From Paragonimus westermani (Eukaryota > Platyhelminthes > Trematoda > Plagiorchiida > Troglotrematidae): 64,000 nucleotides of DNA. How positions within the stretch are numbered: the stretch's first letter is position 1; the number at the start of each line of letters is the position of its first letter. Below the pieces are notes generated by a model. The model did not search any database. It was not told the origin of the DNA and worked only from the letters and a program-made list of their open reading frames with translations. The position numbers were made by a program, and so were the translations under genes. Positions 49,121 through 62,600 of the stretch are shown here, in pieces. The stretch lies in contig QNGE01000979.1 in the NCBI GenBank assembly GCA_008508345.1, positions 57,358 to 121,357 of the forward strand, written 5' to 3'.

Positions 49121-49392
49121 ATGTCGGGAATCCTAGGTAAGTTAGCTTGGTAACTATTAAATACTGTTAAGTCCTACTGGTTGTTATTTCAGGTTTAAAT
49201 CACAGTTCTGCACGGATCAGTCTTACTTACGTTATAGAGGAATGTTTTCTGCTTAGATGTCCGTTTCCGCCACTAGCTCTGAAGTTGTTCCCACCCGAGT
49301 GTATATCTTACATGAAGAATCCTTTAACTGTGCGTATGCATGACGTGACCACTTTGCTTATTTTATGCAGAAAAACCGTTTATCTATTATAG
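49121..49392 (+). CDS. Speculative two-exon mini-gene (71 residues)
   Basis: An ATG at 49121 opens a 16-base exon ending CTAG|GTAAGT, a near-ideal donor. A pyrimidine-rich acceptor, TGTTATTTCAG, ends at 49192. Splicing out 49137-49192 (56 bases, a size common in flatworm genes) gives a frame that stays open for 200 more bases and stops at TAG 49390-49392. The product would begin MSGILGLNHSSARISLTYVI. I recognise no family and see no signal peptide. The donor and acceptor are the only positive evidence; the reading frame is short enough to be chance. The ATG exon could also belong to a longer gene with different downstream exons. Confidence 0.15.
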
Positions 49393-50236
49393 ATGATAGT
49401 GTTTGGTGGAGGATGCGGATCGCCACGTGACGTCCAAAATTGATCAGGATTGTAGGGTCCACCCGAATTTCATCGAACAAACCAAAGTTAAACAACGAAA
49501 TAGAAGGGGTTACGTTTGACAGGGGGGAAAATTTTTTTGATGATATTCGAGAATATTGAAGAGCAAAACATCACCAAGTTTTAATGTCAATGTATTCAGT
49601 AGACAATTACACAGAAACAGACGTCAAAATTTCGTGTTTGGAAACGAGAGCAGTGTATTCCGTGAGATGTTCACATTTGTTGTAGTGAACACAAAGGAAT
49701 TCAACAGAAGCTGAATACTGGATGAGCTGAATTCCACGTGTAATTTTTTCAAGCCTACAGCAGGGAATTAAGCTGGTTCAGTTCCGGAGGTGTTCAAAGT
49801 ACTGCGATTGCGATGATGCATTTTGCATGAAAAATGTTAACATGTCGTCGTGTACCTGTTCTTAGTGACTTGTTTACGTCATTTTATGGAAATGCTGTCG
49901 TCTTTAATGCTTGACAAATATAGATAATCCTTTCTGTTGCCCGAATTGTTTTGCTGAACTTCTTGTTTTAGAGTTTGCAAATTTGTTGTGTTATTACAAT
50001 TTTCTTTCATGAAGGAATGCATTGCAAATAGCTGTTCGCATATAGTCACCAGATACAAACGGAAAACTTGGTATCCATTCAGGTTTGTCAATACTTTGCA
50101 CCACCACTTACTCTGGCTTATTAACAATAGCAGTATATTTACCACGGAGAAAAGAATCACATTTTATATATTTAGTCCAAATTAGTTTATGTACGCGTAC
50201 ATACTTGTTGTGATTAATGTAAGGGAACACCTACTT
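49393..50236. other. No recognised gene
   Basis: Short frames on both strands and no repeat. A G-run followed by a T-run lies near 49522-49539. Confidence 0.45.
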
Positions 50237-50320
50237 TGAATCTGCATGCGAACGCTGCGATCACATTTGAGTGATAATCACCTGGAAAATAAACCAAATC
50301 CCCGACTGCTCATCAGTAAT
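50237..50320 (+). repeat. SINE-like repeat fragment, second locus
   Basis: It aligns with 37736-37820: CTGCGATCACATTTGAGTGA, then ACCAAATCCCCGACTGCTCAT. It overlaps the start of the longest unassigned frame in this half of the window (50246-50767, 173 codons), so the first 25 codons of that frame are repeat-derived. Confidence 0.6.
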
Positions 50321-53300
50321 CTTTATCAAATCAGTTACAACTGTTTTCCAATTGTTTCACATTTCAAAGCACAAACCCTTATGACTATTTGGATCTTGTT
50401 TTTGTTGGTTGCTATCCTGGTTAAATTGGTCATTAGTCAGTTCGTTCTAACTACACAACATTTCTTCCATACTGTTCAACTGGCACTGATGAACCCATAC
50501 ATAGCGTCAACGTCTATCAGTGACCATCTACTGACAATCCTATTCACGTTGTGTGCACCGCAACATTCGTTGCTTGAAGTTTTCCGCTTCTACCGCAGTA
50601 ATTTCCTTTTTTGTAATAATGTTGAGTTGAACATTTCTGTTTGGTTTATTCACTGCAGACGATGCGAGACAGAATGTCAGGGTGTAACGCAGAGCTTTGA
50701 GCATGACTTTGACAAAAACTTGTTTCAAATTACACTATTACTGGATGCATGTTTACTCTTGGCATGATTCTTAAGTAGTTCAGTAGGTTAGCTGCATGAT
50801 AAAAATCTATTTGATAGATGTTAACAAAATACTGGAATTATTTTATGTTCAATAAAGGAACTGGTGTCAAGAGGGATATCTCTTCAGATGAATAGATGGG
50901 AAGTCACCTACATGGTGGTCCAAACAGTTGCTTCACTAGCGAACGGACGGAAAATGGAATCCCGGTTGGAGCAGGGATTGTATCAGTGCATCATTCTGAC
51001 ACGGATTGATGTTCACTTTTGTAGGAAAGTAGTTTCAACTGTCTTCCTTAACGCCAAGACTTCAGCCGGGTAGTGATAGTGTTCGACATGTATCCATAAT
51101 TTCCGGTACTTGCCAGAGGTATATATGCATGTCAGAATATGTAAATGTATATATCTACCTAAGTCATGTATAAAGAAAGTCATTCACACGAACATGTGGT
51201 GTAATAAATTGAAGTACTCACTGATATGTTTTTAAGGATCTAATGCACAGATCCTTGGTCGTAAAACTCGGTTGTTATGTCATTTAACGTGAGATCGAAA
51301 AAAATGGATGAACAGTTACAGTTAACATAAAAGTAACTTTGTTTTTCATGCTATCTTTTTCTTTCGGGGCAAGGATCACATTTATGTGCATCAATTTGGG
51401 AATGTTCAGAATAAGCTGGTTATAGGAGTTTCTGCCACATTTTCAATTGTTATCAAGCACAACCAGTATGATCATTTATGAGAGTGATAGAGAAAAAAGC
51501 ATTTTGGGGCGTGAAAAATGAGTGGGAATTTATAACAAGCGGCACCGTTAAAAATGAAAATCTTTCCGGCTTGTGTAAACAAGCTTATTGCCCTCAGGTA
51601 ACAGACGACCAGTTTCGATGTGGCTCTCAACGGAATGCGATTAGTGAACATCGGATTTGTTGCAAAATCTCAGAGTACCTAAATGTTTTAGTCCGCTTGA
51701 ACTAGTGGCTGTGAAACTGGACAGTCTACGTCAACTATTGGACCTTGTCTGTAAAAAGGAATCAGTTCTTTTTGAGCTGGTTATGACATGAACATGATTG
51801 ACCGGACCTACTCGACAGGACTGTTTTGGTGGTAGAAATGTGTAACTCGACATTCTACATTTTGGGTTAGGTGTACCATGTTTTTGAATCGACAGTCTAC
51901 AATAGGGAGTTTTATTCCAATCCCTTAGTAGTTCAACTTTAATGACGCACCTTCGTTGAACAAATTGTGCACTTCTTCATTTCTAAGCCAATGGGATGAT
52001 GCGGTAAGAGTTCATGGGTGATAACTAGCCCATACGAATACATTAGGTGTACGCAGGAACACAGTGTCCCTCATAAATATTATTAATGATCCAAGATAAT
52101 TGAACCTTTGGGTTTGCCAACGAAATTTTCTCTCGCTGATGCCGATCAACAGTGTCCCGAGAAATTACATAATTTGATTCACTTTATTTTTCTCATTAAG
52201 GTTGCTGGAACGTTTTACGGTTATCATTATCAAACTTTACTAACCCGCTTCGCCTATAATGCATGTGGACCTGATCTTGAAATCCTATTGGGACAAGAAT
52301 ATGTTTTGTTGTTGAACTTCTAGAAGACTGCAAATGGAATCTAGTGCTCCTCTTCAGAAAGGGCTGGCTTCGGAGGTTTGCATCACCCGTCAGATTGTTT
52401 CAACTGTAGTTTACGAATACTTTTTTGTCCGCAGAGGGCTTTTTAAAATAAAATCTTGTCAGTTAGTATGAAGATCATCAGTTGTGATGCAACTCTTCCA
52501 CTTCTGACTGTAATCGTATAGTTAGAAAGTAAAAATGGTTAATCTCTTTGGTGAATCCTTTCAGCACTGCGGGACTAGATAAGTTGCAGTATCAGCTTCA
52601 AGTCGCGACTCAGTCATAGAACAGGCTGACTTGTCAGAGTATTTAAATCGCAACTGTCTCACAGATTGTAGAGGATAATTTATGGTAGTGATTTTGTGAC
52701 ATGCACGCTGTCCAGCGTTATCACACTACACGGCCAAAAAATTTACTTACCATTAAAGTATGTTCCATCGCCTCATTTAGGTTCATAATGGAGAGTTAAC
52801 AAAGTCATTTGTGATAGTTGACCCAACCTATTATGAATCAGGTGAACTCATATATTTGACCTACTATCATCAAGCAGTACCCTGACTTGTCTTCAGATAT
52901 ATTCACTTCCTTGAACACCCGTTGGAGATTCACGGGTACCCAACCAATAAACCGCAAGCAACCACAATGAACAAGTACTGCACAAAATCCCGGTTTATAA
53001 CTCACCAGTTTGTGTAACTTACAGCTGAAAAGTTTGTTAACGTTGAACGTGCAAGTAGGGAATAACACAGCAGTTTCATCCTGGGCCACTACGTTCATAC
53101 AGCACGGAAGACGTTTGGAAGGATTTCACCACAACTTTACGGTATACCATTTATAACTCATTGGGGACAGGCAGTGAAAAAACATGAAAACCGAAACATC
53201 AGGTTTTACTGTCTCTTCCAGTACCGTTGTAGAGACCACTGTGAAACAAAAAACAATGGCTTTAATTGTAATACAACAATGGCCTCAGAAAAACGCAGTA

Positions 53301-53807
53301 TTGATCTCTGGTGTTTAACACAGAACGTGAGATGCGGCTGTTGGAACCTTCGGGTGTTTCCTGATTACAATGTGGTGCTGAATGATAGGTGCACTCTCCC
53401 AGGGTCAACTTGTACCTATGGGGTCATAGGTTTACGTAACCTGTTGCTTGATTCAGAGCAGCATAAGCTGTATGGTTGCAGTTTGCACCTGGTGTTCAGT
53501 TTTATCCACGTAAGATGCCTCGCATGGAAAAGACTGGCGGATAAAACTGCATTTGGCTGGCTCGCATCTGCCACATTACGCAGATTGCTTAGAACCTTCT
53601 GTGCTACCCGGAATTGTTTTGATACGTCCACATGATGGTTGTTCACGACAGAATGTGGCACATCTAGTAATTCGGGTGATCGTTATTGCTGGATAACAGG
53701 CACCCCAGATTTGAGCTAAAACAGTCTGCTGTACAACAGTAACAGTCGCTGTGCTTTGTTGTGCACAAGTGGATAATCAATAAGCGAGTTAGGATAAGAC
53801 ATTTAGT
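50321..53807. other. No recognised gene
   Basis: The frame 50246-50767 contains a hydrophobic segment (LMTIWILFLLVAILVKLVIS) but starts inside a repeat and has no known relative. The frame 53174-53635 (153 codons, plus) lies just past the 3' end of the Penelope-like relic and overlaps an antisense frame of 81 codons; I could not assign either. Both are of chance length. Confidence 0.4.
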
Positions 53808-54190
53808 TCAGGGAAGGGTCAGGTTCACGATCAGTTGTTCCTGAACACAGAGAGCTCGTTTGAGCCGATTAATTGCAAATACTTCAGCAAACCGTAAGAA
53901 TCTCGGGGTAGAATGACGCAACAGGATTTTGAATGCACAAGATGGATCGGTAGCATGACCGGTGGTCAAGACGTGTCTAGTGACTGAGGAAACTGGCTGT
54001 TCATGCGTTTCAGAAACATTACCATTCTCCGGTGACACGGACTTCTGTACCCATTTGGGTAAATGTTCCTTCATTCTGGAGCTCAAGCATCTCTTGGTTC
54101 TGCCTTTGTAACTTTCTCCGCAGTTACATACAAATTGGTAAACACAATGTGAAGTGGCACCGATAGGCTGATCTCCTTTGATTGAAGGAA
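53808..54190 (-). pseudogene. Penelope-like element GIY-YIG endonuclease domain
   Basis: The minus strand reads CVYQFVCNCGESYKGRTKRC from about 54150, then LSSRMKEHLPKWVQ. VYQF stands for the GIY motif, SYKGRT for the YIG motif, and the CxC spacing is typical of Penelope-like elements. After it come SVTRHVLTTGHATDP and ALCVQEQLIVNLTLP, matching the usual ETGHxxDP and LCxQKxxVxxLxLPW blocks. The domain nicks DNA to prime reverse transcription. The frame is open from about 54190 to 53808, so this is the best preserved part of the element. It lies directly downstream of the RT pieces at 54345-55640, as expected. Confidence 0.85.
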
Positions 54191-54344
54191 ATGGTAGTTT
54201 CTGAGTCCGAGCGATTACACGGAGTTCAGCTGCATTAAATGTTCGTTTAATTGAATTTCTTAATCGCTATGCTGTTTTCTGCATGACATAATCACCCCTA
54301 AAAGGTAGCTCTATGTAGACTCTCTTTTTCTCTACAGTGACCAC

Positions 54345-55640
54345 CTATTCGGATGGTAATTTTGGTCTACTGTGCCTATCTATGAAACTTCTGGGGTAAC
54401 CATTTAATTGTAGGACAAACGTAATCAGATCTAGTTCCTCAGCGAGGCTGTCGGGCGTACAAATTCGCCTTGCTCGTGTGAACAGAGTATTTACTAGTGC
54501 TCGTTTGTGTTGGATCGGTGTGGAGCTGCTAAAGTTTAGGTATTGACCTGACCATGTGGGTTTCCTATACACAGTTCTCCTAACCGAGCCATCTTCCTGA
54601 CAACTTATTAAGATATCTAGAAATGGCACGCAGTTGCCGACCTCAAATTCACAAGTGACTTCAGATTAGGATGGCAACTATTTAGACGTTGCACCAGGTT
54701 ATCTATCATCTGTTTTGGTCGACTGAAAACTAATGTGTCATCGACGTAACGCTTGTAATATAACGTTTTCTTTCTCCGTAGTTAGCTGTTGCTTAATTTT
54801 TAGCATGATAAAGTCTGCTAAGATGGGACCTAGTGGACTTCACATGGCTACTCCGTCTATTTGACGGTAGGACTGTTCAAGGAAACGAAAACTGACATTC
54901 TCAGTACAGAGCAGCGAAGTTTCTTTCAATATGTCGGTGGGAATTGGTAACGAAGTGCGACTCATTTCAACGAGCTCACAAATGTAGTCAGTCGTTTCAT
55001 GCAGCGGCACATTTGTGAAAAGTGACTGAACATCTATAGAGCATATCAGTTCATTGGCAAGATTAATTCTGTCCAGGTCACTGATCAATTCAAAGGAATC
55101 TATAATAGGGAATTTCCGAAATTTCTGTTTTACTGGGGTTAGAATAGTGACCAGCCAACGTGCTAATTTGTGGTAAGGTGAGTTTGTCATTGCTAAAATT
55201 GGCCTAAGTGGCATCTCAGACTTGTGAGTCTTTGGGAGGGAAATGCGGTTTCACTTCTGATGTGGTGTTGGAGAGAAGTTGTTTGACTTGAGACTTTTGA
55301 AGATGGTCCATAATGTGTTCGTTCAATGGAGACTAAATTGTAGACGTATGTTTACTGTCCCGTTCAAATAACTTCGCGAAGCATATGCATTCACGATGTC
55401 CGTATATAAGTCAGGAGAATGGGATGTGCCGTGCGCTCAGCTTTCAATGCTGAAGTGATTGAACTAAAGCAATTGGTTGACTCCTCGGGGAGAGAACTTA
55501 AATCTCTGTCAATTGGCTGAACAGTGAAATATCGTGTACATATCGCCGACGGGGAAGAAACGCCTAGGTACTTAAGTACCAGCACTGAGTTCCCCGATTT
55601 AAGATTACGTAACTCATCAGGTTTTTTCACTAAAACTAGC
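54345..55640 (-). pseudogene. Penelope-like element reverse transcriptase
   Basis: Minus-strand pieces occur in order. RISLPKTHKSEMPLRPILAM (about 55185-55245) matches the LPKIHK...PLRPI motif. In 54840-55214, ICSIDVQSLFTNVPLHETTD supplies palm motif A, with the catalytic Asp in SIDVQSLF, and QSYRQIDGVAM matches the YxQxxGxAMG of motif B. YVDD at 54737-54748 is motif C, with both Asp residues kept, but in another frame. In 54345-54629, TVYRKPTWSGQYLNFSSSTP matches the YRKPTxTxxYLxxxSxHP thumb motif. The 55391-55630 frame may be the N-terminal region. At least two frameshifts separate the parts, so it is inactive, although key residues survive. Confidence 0.85.
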
Positions 55641-56555
55641 TCCAGGCATCACAACTTTGCTGACTTCTAGTGACATCTGTCTCTCATTCACCCCCAAACC
55701 CCCCACACAGGGTGTCTACATTTACACAGTTTCTAGAATAGTGGTTGATATCTTTTATGCGATTGTCGTGAACTTGATTCCGACTAAGAAGACATCTGGG
55801 TTATCATCAAGGGTTGTATTTTCTCTAAATTGAATGACTGTAAACACTTATGTGCACAGTAGATGATGACTTTCGACAAATCATCCTTCTGATTTATCTC
55901 CATATAAATGTGAAATATGCACACACAAAATCACTATACAGGTATAAAGGGCACACTTTCTATGGTTGTGCTGGCGTCAGCTTATTTAGTTTTCTCAGAC
56001 CATTGGACAAAACTTCGTTGCTCACCTAAATAGAACAGACCGTACACTTAAATTCTTTCACATGCATGTGAGGAATTATTTACAGATGTTTTGGTGAACT
56101 ATAAAACACAGTAAAGATCATGTTGGATATAAACCTTTTGACAAAACAGGACAGCTGCTCCAATTGCCGCGATAAATGAGCGCTTGTAAGCAATACTATC
56201 CTGCTGTTTCCACCTACACCGTTCCAGTAAACTATTAAAGCACAACCAGTTGGTTCAACGAACACAGCAGCTTCAGGTTGACTGGAAAGTGATGATCAGA
56301 GGGTTATCGATGGGGCTGAACAGAGCGTTTCTGTTTACTCCTTCAAGGGGATCAGATGAGATGGACACTATTCATTCAAGAATGTGGATAAGTGTGTTGA
56401 TGTGAAAGTTCCCCCATACCTATTGTAAGGTTACTTACGTTGTGGTTAACACGATGGCCTTACAAACACGAGATCTAGAGTGCAGAGTTGAGTTCGGACA
56501 AGGATATGACTGGCTTCAATAAGTGTGGAGCCCGGGTCTAGCGTCTTATTTTGGA
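55641..56555. other. No recognised gene
   Basis: This is 5' of the Penelope-like relic. I saw no terminal repeat of that element and no long open frame. Confidence 0.45.
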
Positions 56556-56632
56556 GTGGGCTAGCAGAATTATCCATCTGAATGTGAAGTTTGCGACCAA
56601 GTGTGTGGTGTAAATTTCGAAACACTTTCAAT
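56556..56632 (+). repeat. SINE-like repeat fragment, third locus
   Basis: GGGCTAGCAGAATTATCCAT, then CTGAATGTGAAGTTTGCGACCAAG, aligns with 37722-37765. Divergence is higher than between the two copies at 37.5 kb, and similarity fades after the GACCAAG. Confidence 0.5.
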
Positions 56633-59600
56633 CCACGATCTCCTATCACTCGCCTGAGTAAAGACTGTAAACAGCACTAGTGCTGGAGGAGTGAACACTG
56701 GTTCAAAATTATCCAATATACCACACCAACATAAAAACAGGCTTGGTAGGATGGTGCTTATATTTTGTCTCATTAGACGATTATTACAAACCGATCTGGC
56801 TTTATAAAGACGGTACTTCATTGACTAAAACTGACACCTACATCTAATGATGTCGATTCTGAAAGACACCGTGGACGGAGAATGCTTATGTAGGCAAATC
56901 TAGCGACTGGAATATCTGGGCGAACACTGGGACAGGGAACGTAACGATCGGTACCACCATCGCCGTTTCAGTCAAAGATTTGTGAATCAACAACCACTGT
57001 TGCTTTAATCATCTTGACATATCTCTAACTACAATTCGACAAAAGTAAGTTTCTAAAAACTAACGAACGGATGCCATTGATCAATCCCCAAGCTGCAATG
57101 AGCTAATGGGAAACGTTCGGTCGAATAGGTTGTGGTGGTTCTGTCTAATAAACGAAATAACTGATAACATACTGATTTGCATTGCCCGACAACGAACCAA
57201 CCATCATATTGGTGTTTTTTTCCCTGCTGCTATTACTGTTACCCATAGATCGTCACACATAACTATGATCCGTCTGTGATGTGCTGTAAACTAGTGTGGA
57301 GTTGCGACGTATGTATAAGGCACCGTCGATGGTTATAATATTATCAGGCGAAATGAAATACAAAGATTATACAGTCAACTGATTGTAATCGTGACACCGT
57401 TAAAGTGACCGCAGTATGTCTACTGGTCACCAACCGGAGACACCCGGTCTAGTGTGTGTACGATAACACTAATACTTAGATAACATTTGTTTTGCTGCGG
57501 TAGAGCTTTCTCTCCTAACATTCTACCTTTTCATCTTTCATACAGACTTCGAGTGCGTTTGGTTTTAAACATTTCATTAGGTTTATCAGTCATAGTGCTT
57601 ACTTCAATTTTAAGAGTGACATTTTCAGCTTAAATAGTTAATTATACTTGACGGTACTTATAAGCCTTCAGTTTTTATCATAAGTTGATTATACAGTTTT
57701 GAGCAGGTTATTCACATCGATTAATCAATGTTTGTTTTCAGACATTATGTTTGATGAAAGCACTCGAAGGGTTGTCTAAAGTATGCGTGAGGAGTGTTTC
57801 ACAGAATCAGTAAAAATTAGTTACAAACAACCATTCAGTTACTAATGAGTAGCACGAATGTGAACTATCATTAATTGAGAGGGCTAGAATTTGCTCCCTT
57901 GAAGTGAACAATGAGGGGACTGTCACCGTTGTCTTTTCCGAGACACTGTAATGACTTCTGAAAGGATATAACGCAAACTAAGAATGTGTCGCTTCGGTCA
58001 CCTAATACTTTTTAGATAGACGAAACGTTAAGAGGCTTTTTTCTGAAATCATCATTTGTCACAAAATTTCTTCTGGGTGACCTCGATATCCGGAGTGAGC
58101 GAAAAACCTGACCTCCGAACAAATTACGACAGTATTTGGGCTTGACAGAGAGCACTTCAAATCAAAACCTCACCATTCCGTTTTCTTCTCCGCCCTTCCC
58201 TCTTTTTTCAGCGTCCTGGTCATTTTGAGCGCCACAAGTGTCTTTGTCTTCTACCCAGAACACAGTGTCTACTATTCACAAACCGCTTGGAAACGAGCAC
58301 ACTAATTGCCACATGATATTTTGATAACGGAAGTTCAGACACCTCCATTGTTATGGAAGAAAACAATTCAGCCTAATTGTGTACCGCTCTGTCTATCTGG
58401 GTCTCCATTTATCCACTTATTTATCACGTTCCGCTTAAGTTTCACATTCGTAAAATTCGTTTCTCACCAATATCTGAGCGGATTGTAGTTTTTCTTACAG
58501 TGTTACACTTTCCAGATAATACTCGCGACCTGAAATTAAATCTTGTTTCATTGAATGACATTCTGATGACGATGGAATCTACTGCCGACACCATTATTTC
58601 CAGTACAAATTGACCTACGGCCGCGAGCACATTGTAACATCGTAATAGCTTGGGCTGCCATGGCTTGTATTAAGATAAAACGGGCGATCCCAGAAGGGGC
58701 TAACAAATTTGAATAGAACAGATGTGTAAATTCCAAATGAGCGCGCATCATCAAGTAGAAAGTCGAGCAGTATCATTTCATTGATCAAAGGCCAATTGGC
58801 ACACTGAACGCAGCCTAGTTGTTCAGACAGCTCTGTTAACAATCTTCAGCTGTGTGAGTCTATCAAGTTTTAACGGTGCGAGTAGACTTGTTACGTTTTC
58901 GGGAGATGACTAGATTCGGTGAAGAAACGAACATCCTTGTTCTGTGTATGATTAAACAGTTACATCACTCATTGGAATATTGAGTGACATCAGGTTGTTC
59001 CGTAAGTTACTTCGTCGATGTAATGTAAATATCATGCCGAAATAAAACAACGTCTGTTTGATGGCGTTGTTATCACAAACAAGAATACTGACAGTCATTG
59101 TTTACAAAAACACTTTAGACAGCTGTTGGTTGTCCACCGGGTTGAAACGTCTACTCTTTTGGCTTATTCCGAAAGTCTATTAAATGTTGTTGTTGCCTAT
59201 TTGCATGAAACCTTTGCAAACAGCAAGTATGATTAGAATGTTTTACTTTGTAAACTAGTTGCAAACTTTTGGAAGTGGTATGAGGAAAGGAATTACCATA
59301 CTGTATCTTTTAGAAGTGACACAAAACCATTGCTTGAGTTGATAATTCGGAATAATGTTAACCGTACATTCTTTTTATGATTATAAAGAGAAAATATGGT
59401 TGATCGGACAAAATTCCAAACAAGACTTTCAGTGAGGAAAACGAAGCCCAAAAAATTATCCCCATACTAGTTGTTCCAGAATAAATAAACCGTCAAGTTT
59501 TGTAGGCATAGTTCAAGACGCTATAATTTGAATTCACGTTAACTGCAGCAAGATGGTGATTTTGAAATCTGGAAGCAATATACAAGACTTTAACACGTAT

Positions 59601-62600
59601 TATTCGTTTAAACAGGTTAGAAGATGATACAGATTCAAAAGACTTCACGATCTCTGCTGGTGGATGCAAGCATGACCGCAAGGTTACTTGCCTATAGTAA
59701 GTGTCCGTGAAAAGTCGTGTGAAACAGTTCACGAGAAATCAGTATCTCGCGCCGGAAAACAATCTTCTTCGACTGGCGGCCCTTAAACAAATCACAAGGT
59801 ATTGATCAAAGTATCTATCTTTTGCTGAATCACCAAAGCAGAATCCATTAGACCCAACGAAATAACGCGGTAAAGCCGCCGCTTGCCACTGCATTTGTGT
59901 AGTGGGAAATGGATAGCTGGTAGGAGAATTGAACATATACCTAATTGTGTCCGAGATCTCAGCCATGTCTGCTGTCTCTTCATCGTACTCAATGATGAAA
60001 TATTAGACCTGGACTAAGTCTACTTCTAGTAAATGACAATGGTAACAGTAAAAATCATCCAGATACATGTCTGTGTTGGCAAGGAACGACGTCTGGGAGC
60101 TGGACAGAACTGCTATACCTAGACAAGAATTTAGTTGGGTAGTCAACCCTTTTTTATTCAATGTTATCACGATCTTGTTATCATACAAGCCATTCACTAA
60201 TTGCATACGAAAAGCACAGAATGACATATTGGCGAAAAACGGTGAGGATGTTTGATTGACTTAGTCAGAACAGCTGTTTGTATCGTTTGAATTCTTGATT
60301 AGACTTTTCGATGAGAGGATTGGCACCCAAATTTCATCCTTGTTACGGCGGGGAGTCGAATTTCTACTGTGGATTCAAGGGGCAACCATGCTGTTCACTG
60401 TACCACTGGCTTCACTTCATGCAGGAGTGTGTTGTCATAAGCATAGACTCATCCACATTAGCTTATGAGTGATGTGCTGATTGCCGAATTACGCACAGAG
60501 GAAACAGCAACTGTCCCGTTAATTCTGCTCATTGACCGAAAGACTAGGAATTTATTTACAAGCTGAACTCATTAAAATAGTTGGAGTTATCGCGCAGAAC
60601 GGTAGTCGTTGTTAAGTGTGAGGGGATTTTGGTCTATATGACCTGAACGTATTTTGCAAACCCATTCATATGTATTAAATCAACATATTTTATGTTCAAA
60701 ACAGTCCCTCCGGATGGCTGAAGTAACGATGGCCATACTCTGCAAGAGGACAGTTTCACAAATTGAAAGCAAAGGGGGCATTTAATTTCCGAAGCAGCAA
60801 TTCGATTATTCATAAGAAGTGCTCGAGTTTGGCTGATATTTGAATGTCACTCATGAGTGGTTACGGCCTTCACATCCCCACAGAATTTCCGGCCGGCCCA
60901 CTTCGAAAAAGACTACTATCCTCAAGTTTCTCCCCGCCGCGTTATTACTCACCCGGCATTTGTCTGTCGCATGATCAAAGTTAATTCACACAAATAAACA
61001 CTTGTTGTTACAATCTCTACCTTCAAAACAAAATGTCGACCATGTTTAAACTTTAGTATTTCTGTGAGGCAACTGAAAATTAAAGATCAGCACGCTCCAA
61101 ATGATAAGATCTCAAGCGTTAACGGTCGTCAGCTAGGCAGCGTGAGCATGAGTAGACAACAGCGAAGTGGAAATTTGGAAAAAATACGAGCGGAAAGGGA
61201 GTATTATGCACGTACGACAAGGAATATCTGCTTGTCTGCACGTGAACAGACGCTGTATAAGCTTTGCTAGTTTGTCGATTTCATGGATACACACAATACA
61301 GTTGCAAAAAATAACACATCATCAAGATGGACGAAAACCTCTCATCTAAAATGAGTTAATTCTTGGAGTGATGCTTGTGAAACAACTGTGCACGGTTAAC
61401 AACTCGGAGTTCTTACTGAGACAAGACGGTTGTGAGTACAAACCATTGACTGAACATCTCATTCATCACGTCATTGAAAAAGACCAGTTGGATCAGTCAT
61501 TCGCTTTTCTGAAAACTTATTCTAGAACTAATACCATGAGGATAATCCGGTATAAAAGTTGGTGTTCTTTCCTGTGAATTCTGATCGCTGAAAGCAAAAC
61601 CTTTAGAAAGCAGACGGAGTGATTTTTGTTTATACCTGAAGTAAAATGAATTCGAAATTGGTTTTGAATACCCCATGGAAACTGTGCATCTATCATTGTC
61701 AGTCATCCAAGTGAGTTAATAAAACATGCGTCAGTTTGAGTAAATGAGTTAGTCAACACATTCGGTGGTACCACAAATCTCTAGCGTAAAATATGTGAAG
61801 TTTCTCCAATACAACTGATGTGTGGTTGTACTTTACCGAACCCTTTTATATGTGGTCGCAACGTAACAGATTGCAATGAAACGTTATCATCGATTGCCCG
61901 GAACATGGTGAAAAGTCAACTTCAGTTAAGTGTGCAGAGTCTTTGAAATTCGTTACACATAAAAAATGGTTTCTGGAAGCGGTAGCCCTCAAAAAATGGA
62001 GAAATGTCTAGAAAAGGACGCGTACAACATTGTCTTGCTAACCAGTTTGAATTAGCTTGTGTACGCCTGGCTACTTATCTTGTCGTTTCGTTTCGCAATA
62101 CGAACCGAAGCTTATTACATAAACTCACAAACTGTTTTATGCACATGATGGGATACAGTGGGATGTGCCCGAGAGATACAGCGTACACAATAATTTTCCC
62201 AACTTAACTGCTACATATGTTTTTTAACAAGAGAGGAAATGAGTTATTGTCTCGTCAGTTCGTTGTACAGGCTTACACAATTATAAGAAACATTCTCATC
62301 AATCAATGCATTTTCAAGCACTGAATGTGGGAACATTTTGGTGAACGTGATAGCTGTTAATATCTGCAAAACTTTACTATTAGGCTTAATAGATTTCAAG
62401 TTTACCTTCATATATTCACATCTGGGACTGAGAAAAATCACGTTATGTTAACGGGGGAAACAAACAAGTTTATGAGTGACGAGAAATCTACACAGAATTC
62501 CTGGGAGGTCAAATGTTCAGGGATATTATTACGAAAAACCTCAGCTTTGAATGCATGAAATATACGAGGTTGTATTTACGTGCAGATGCTTACGTCTCTA

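Noticed and set aside
50246..50767. Longest open frame of the second half (173 codons) with a hydrophobic helix
   Set aside because: A rough estimate for 64 kb in six frames at this composition gives a longest chance frame near 160 codons. The first 25 codons lie in a dispersed repeat and no family is recognised.
53174..53635. 153-codon frame downstream of the Penelope-like relic
   Set aside because: No motif links it to Penelope-like or host proteins, an antisense frame covers the same bases, and its length is within chance.
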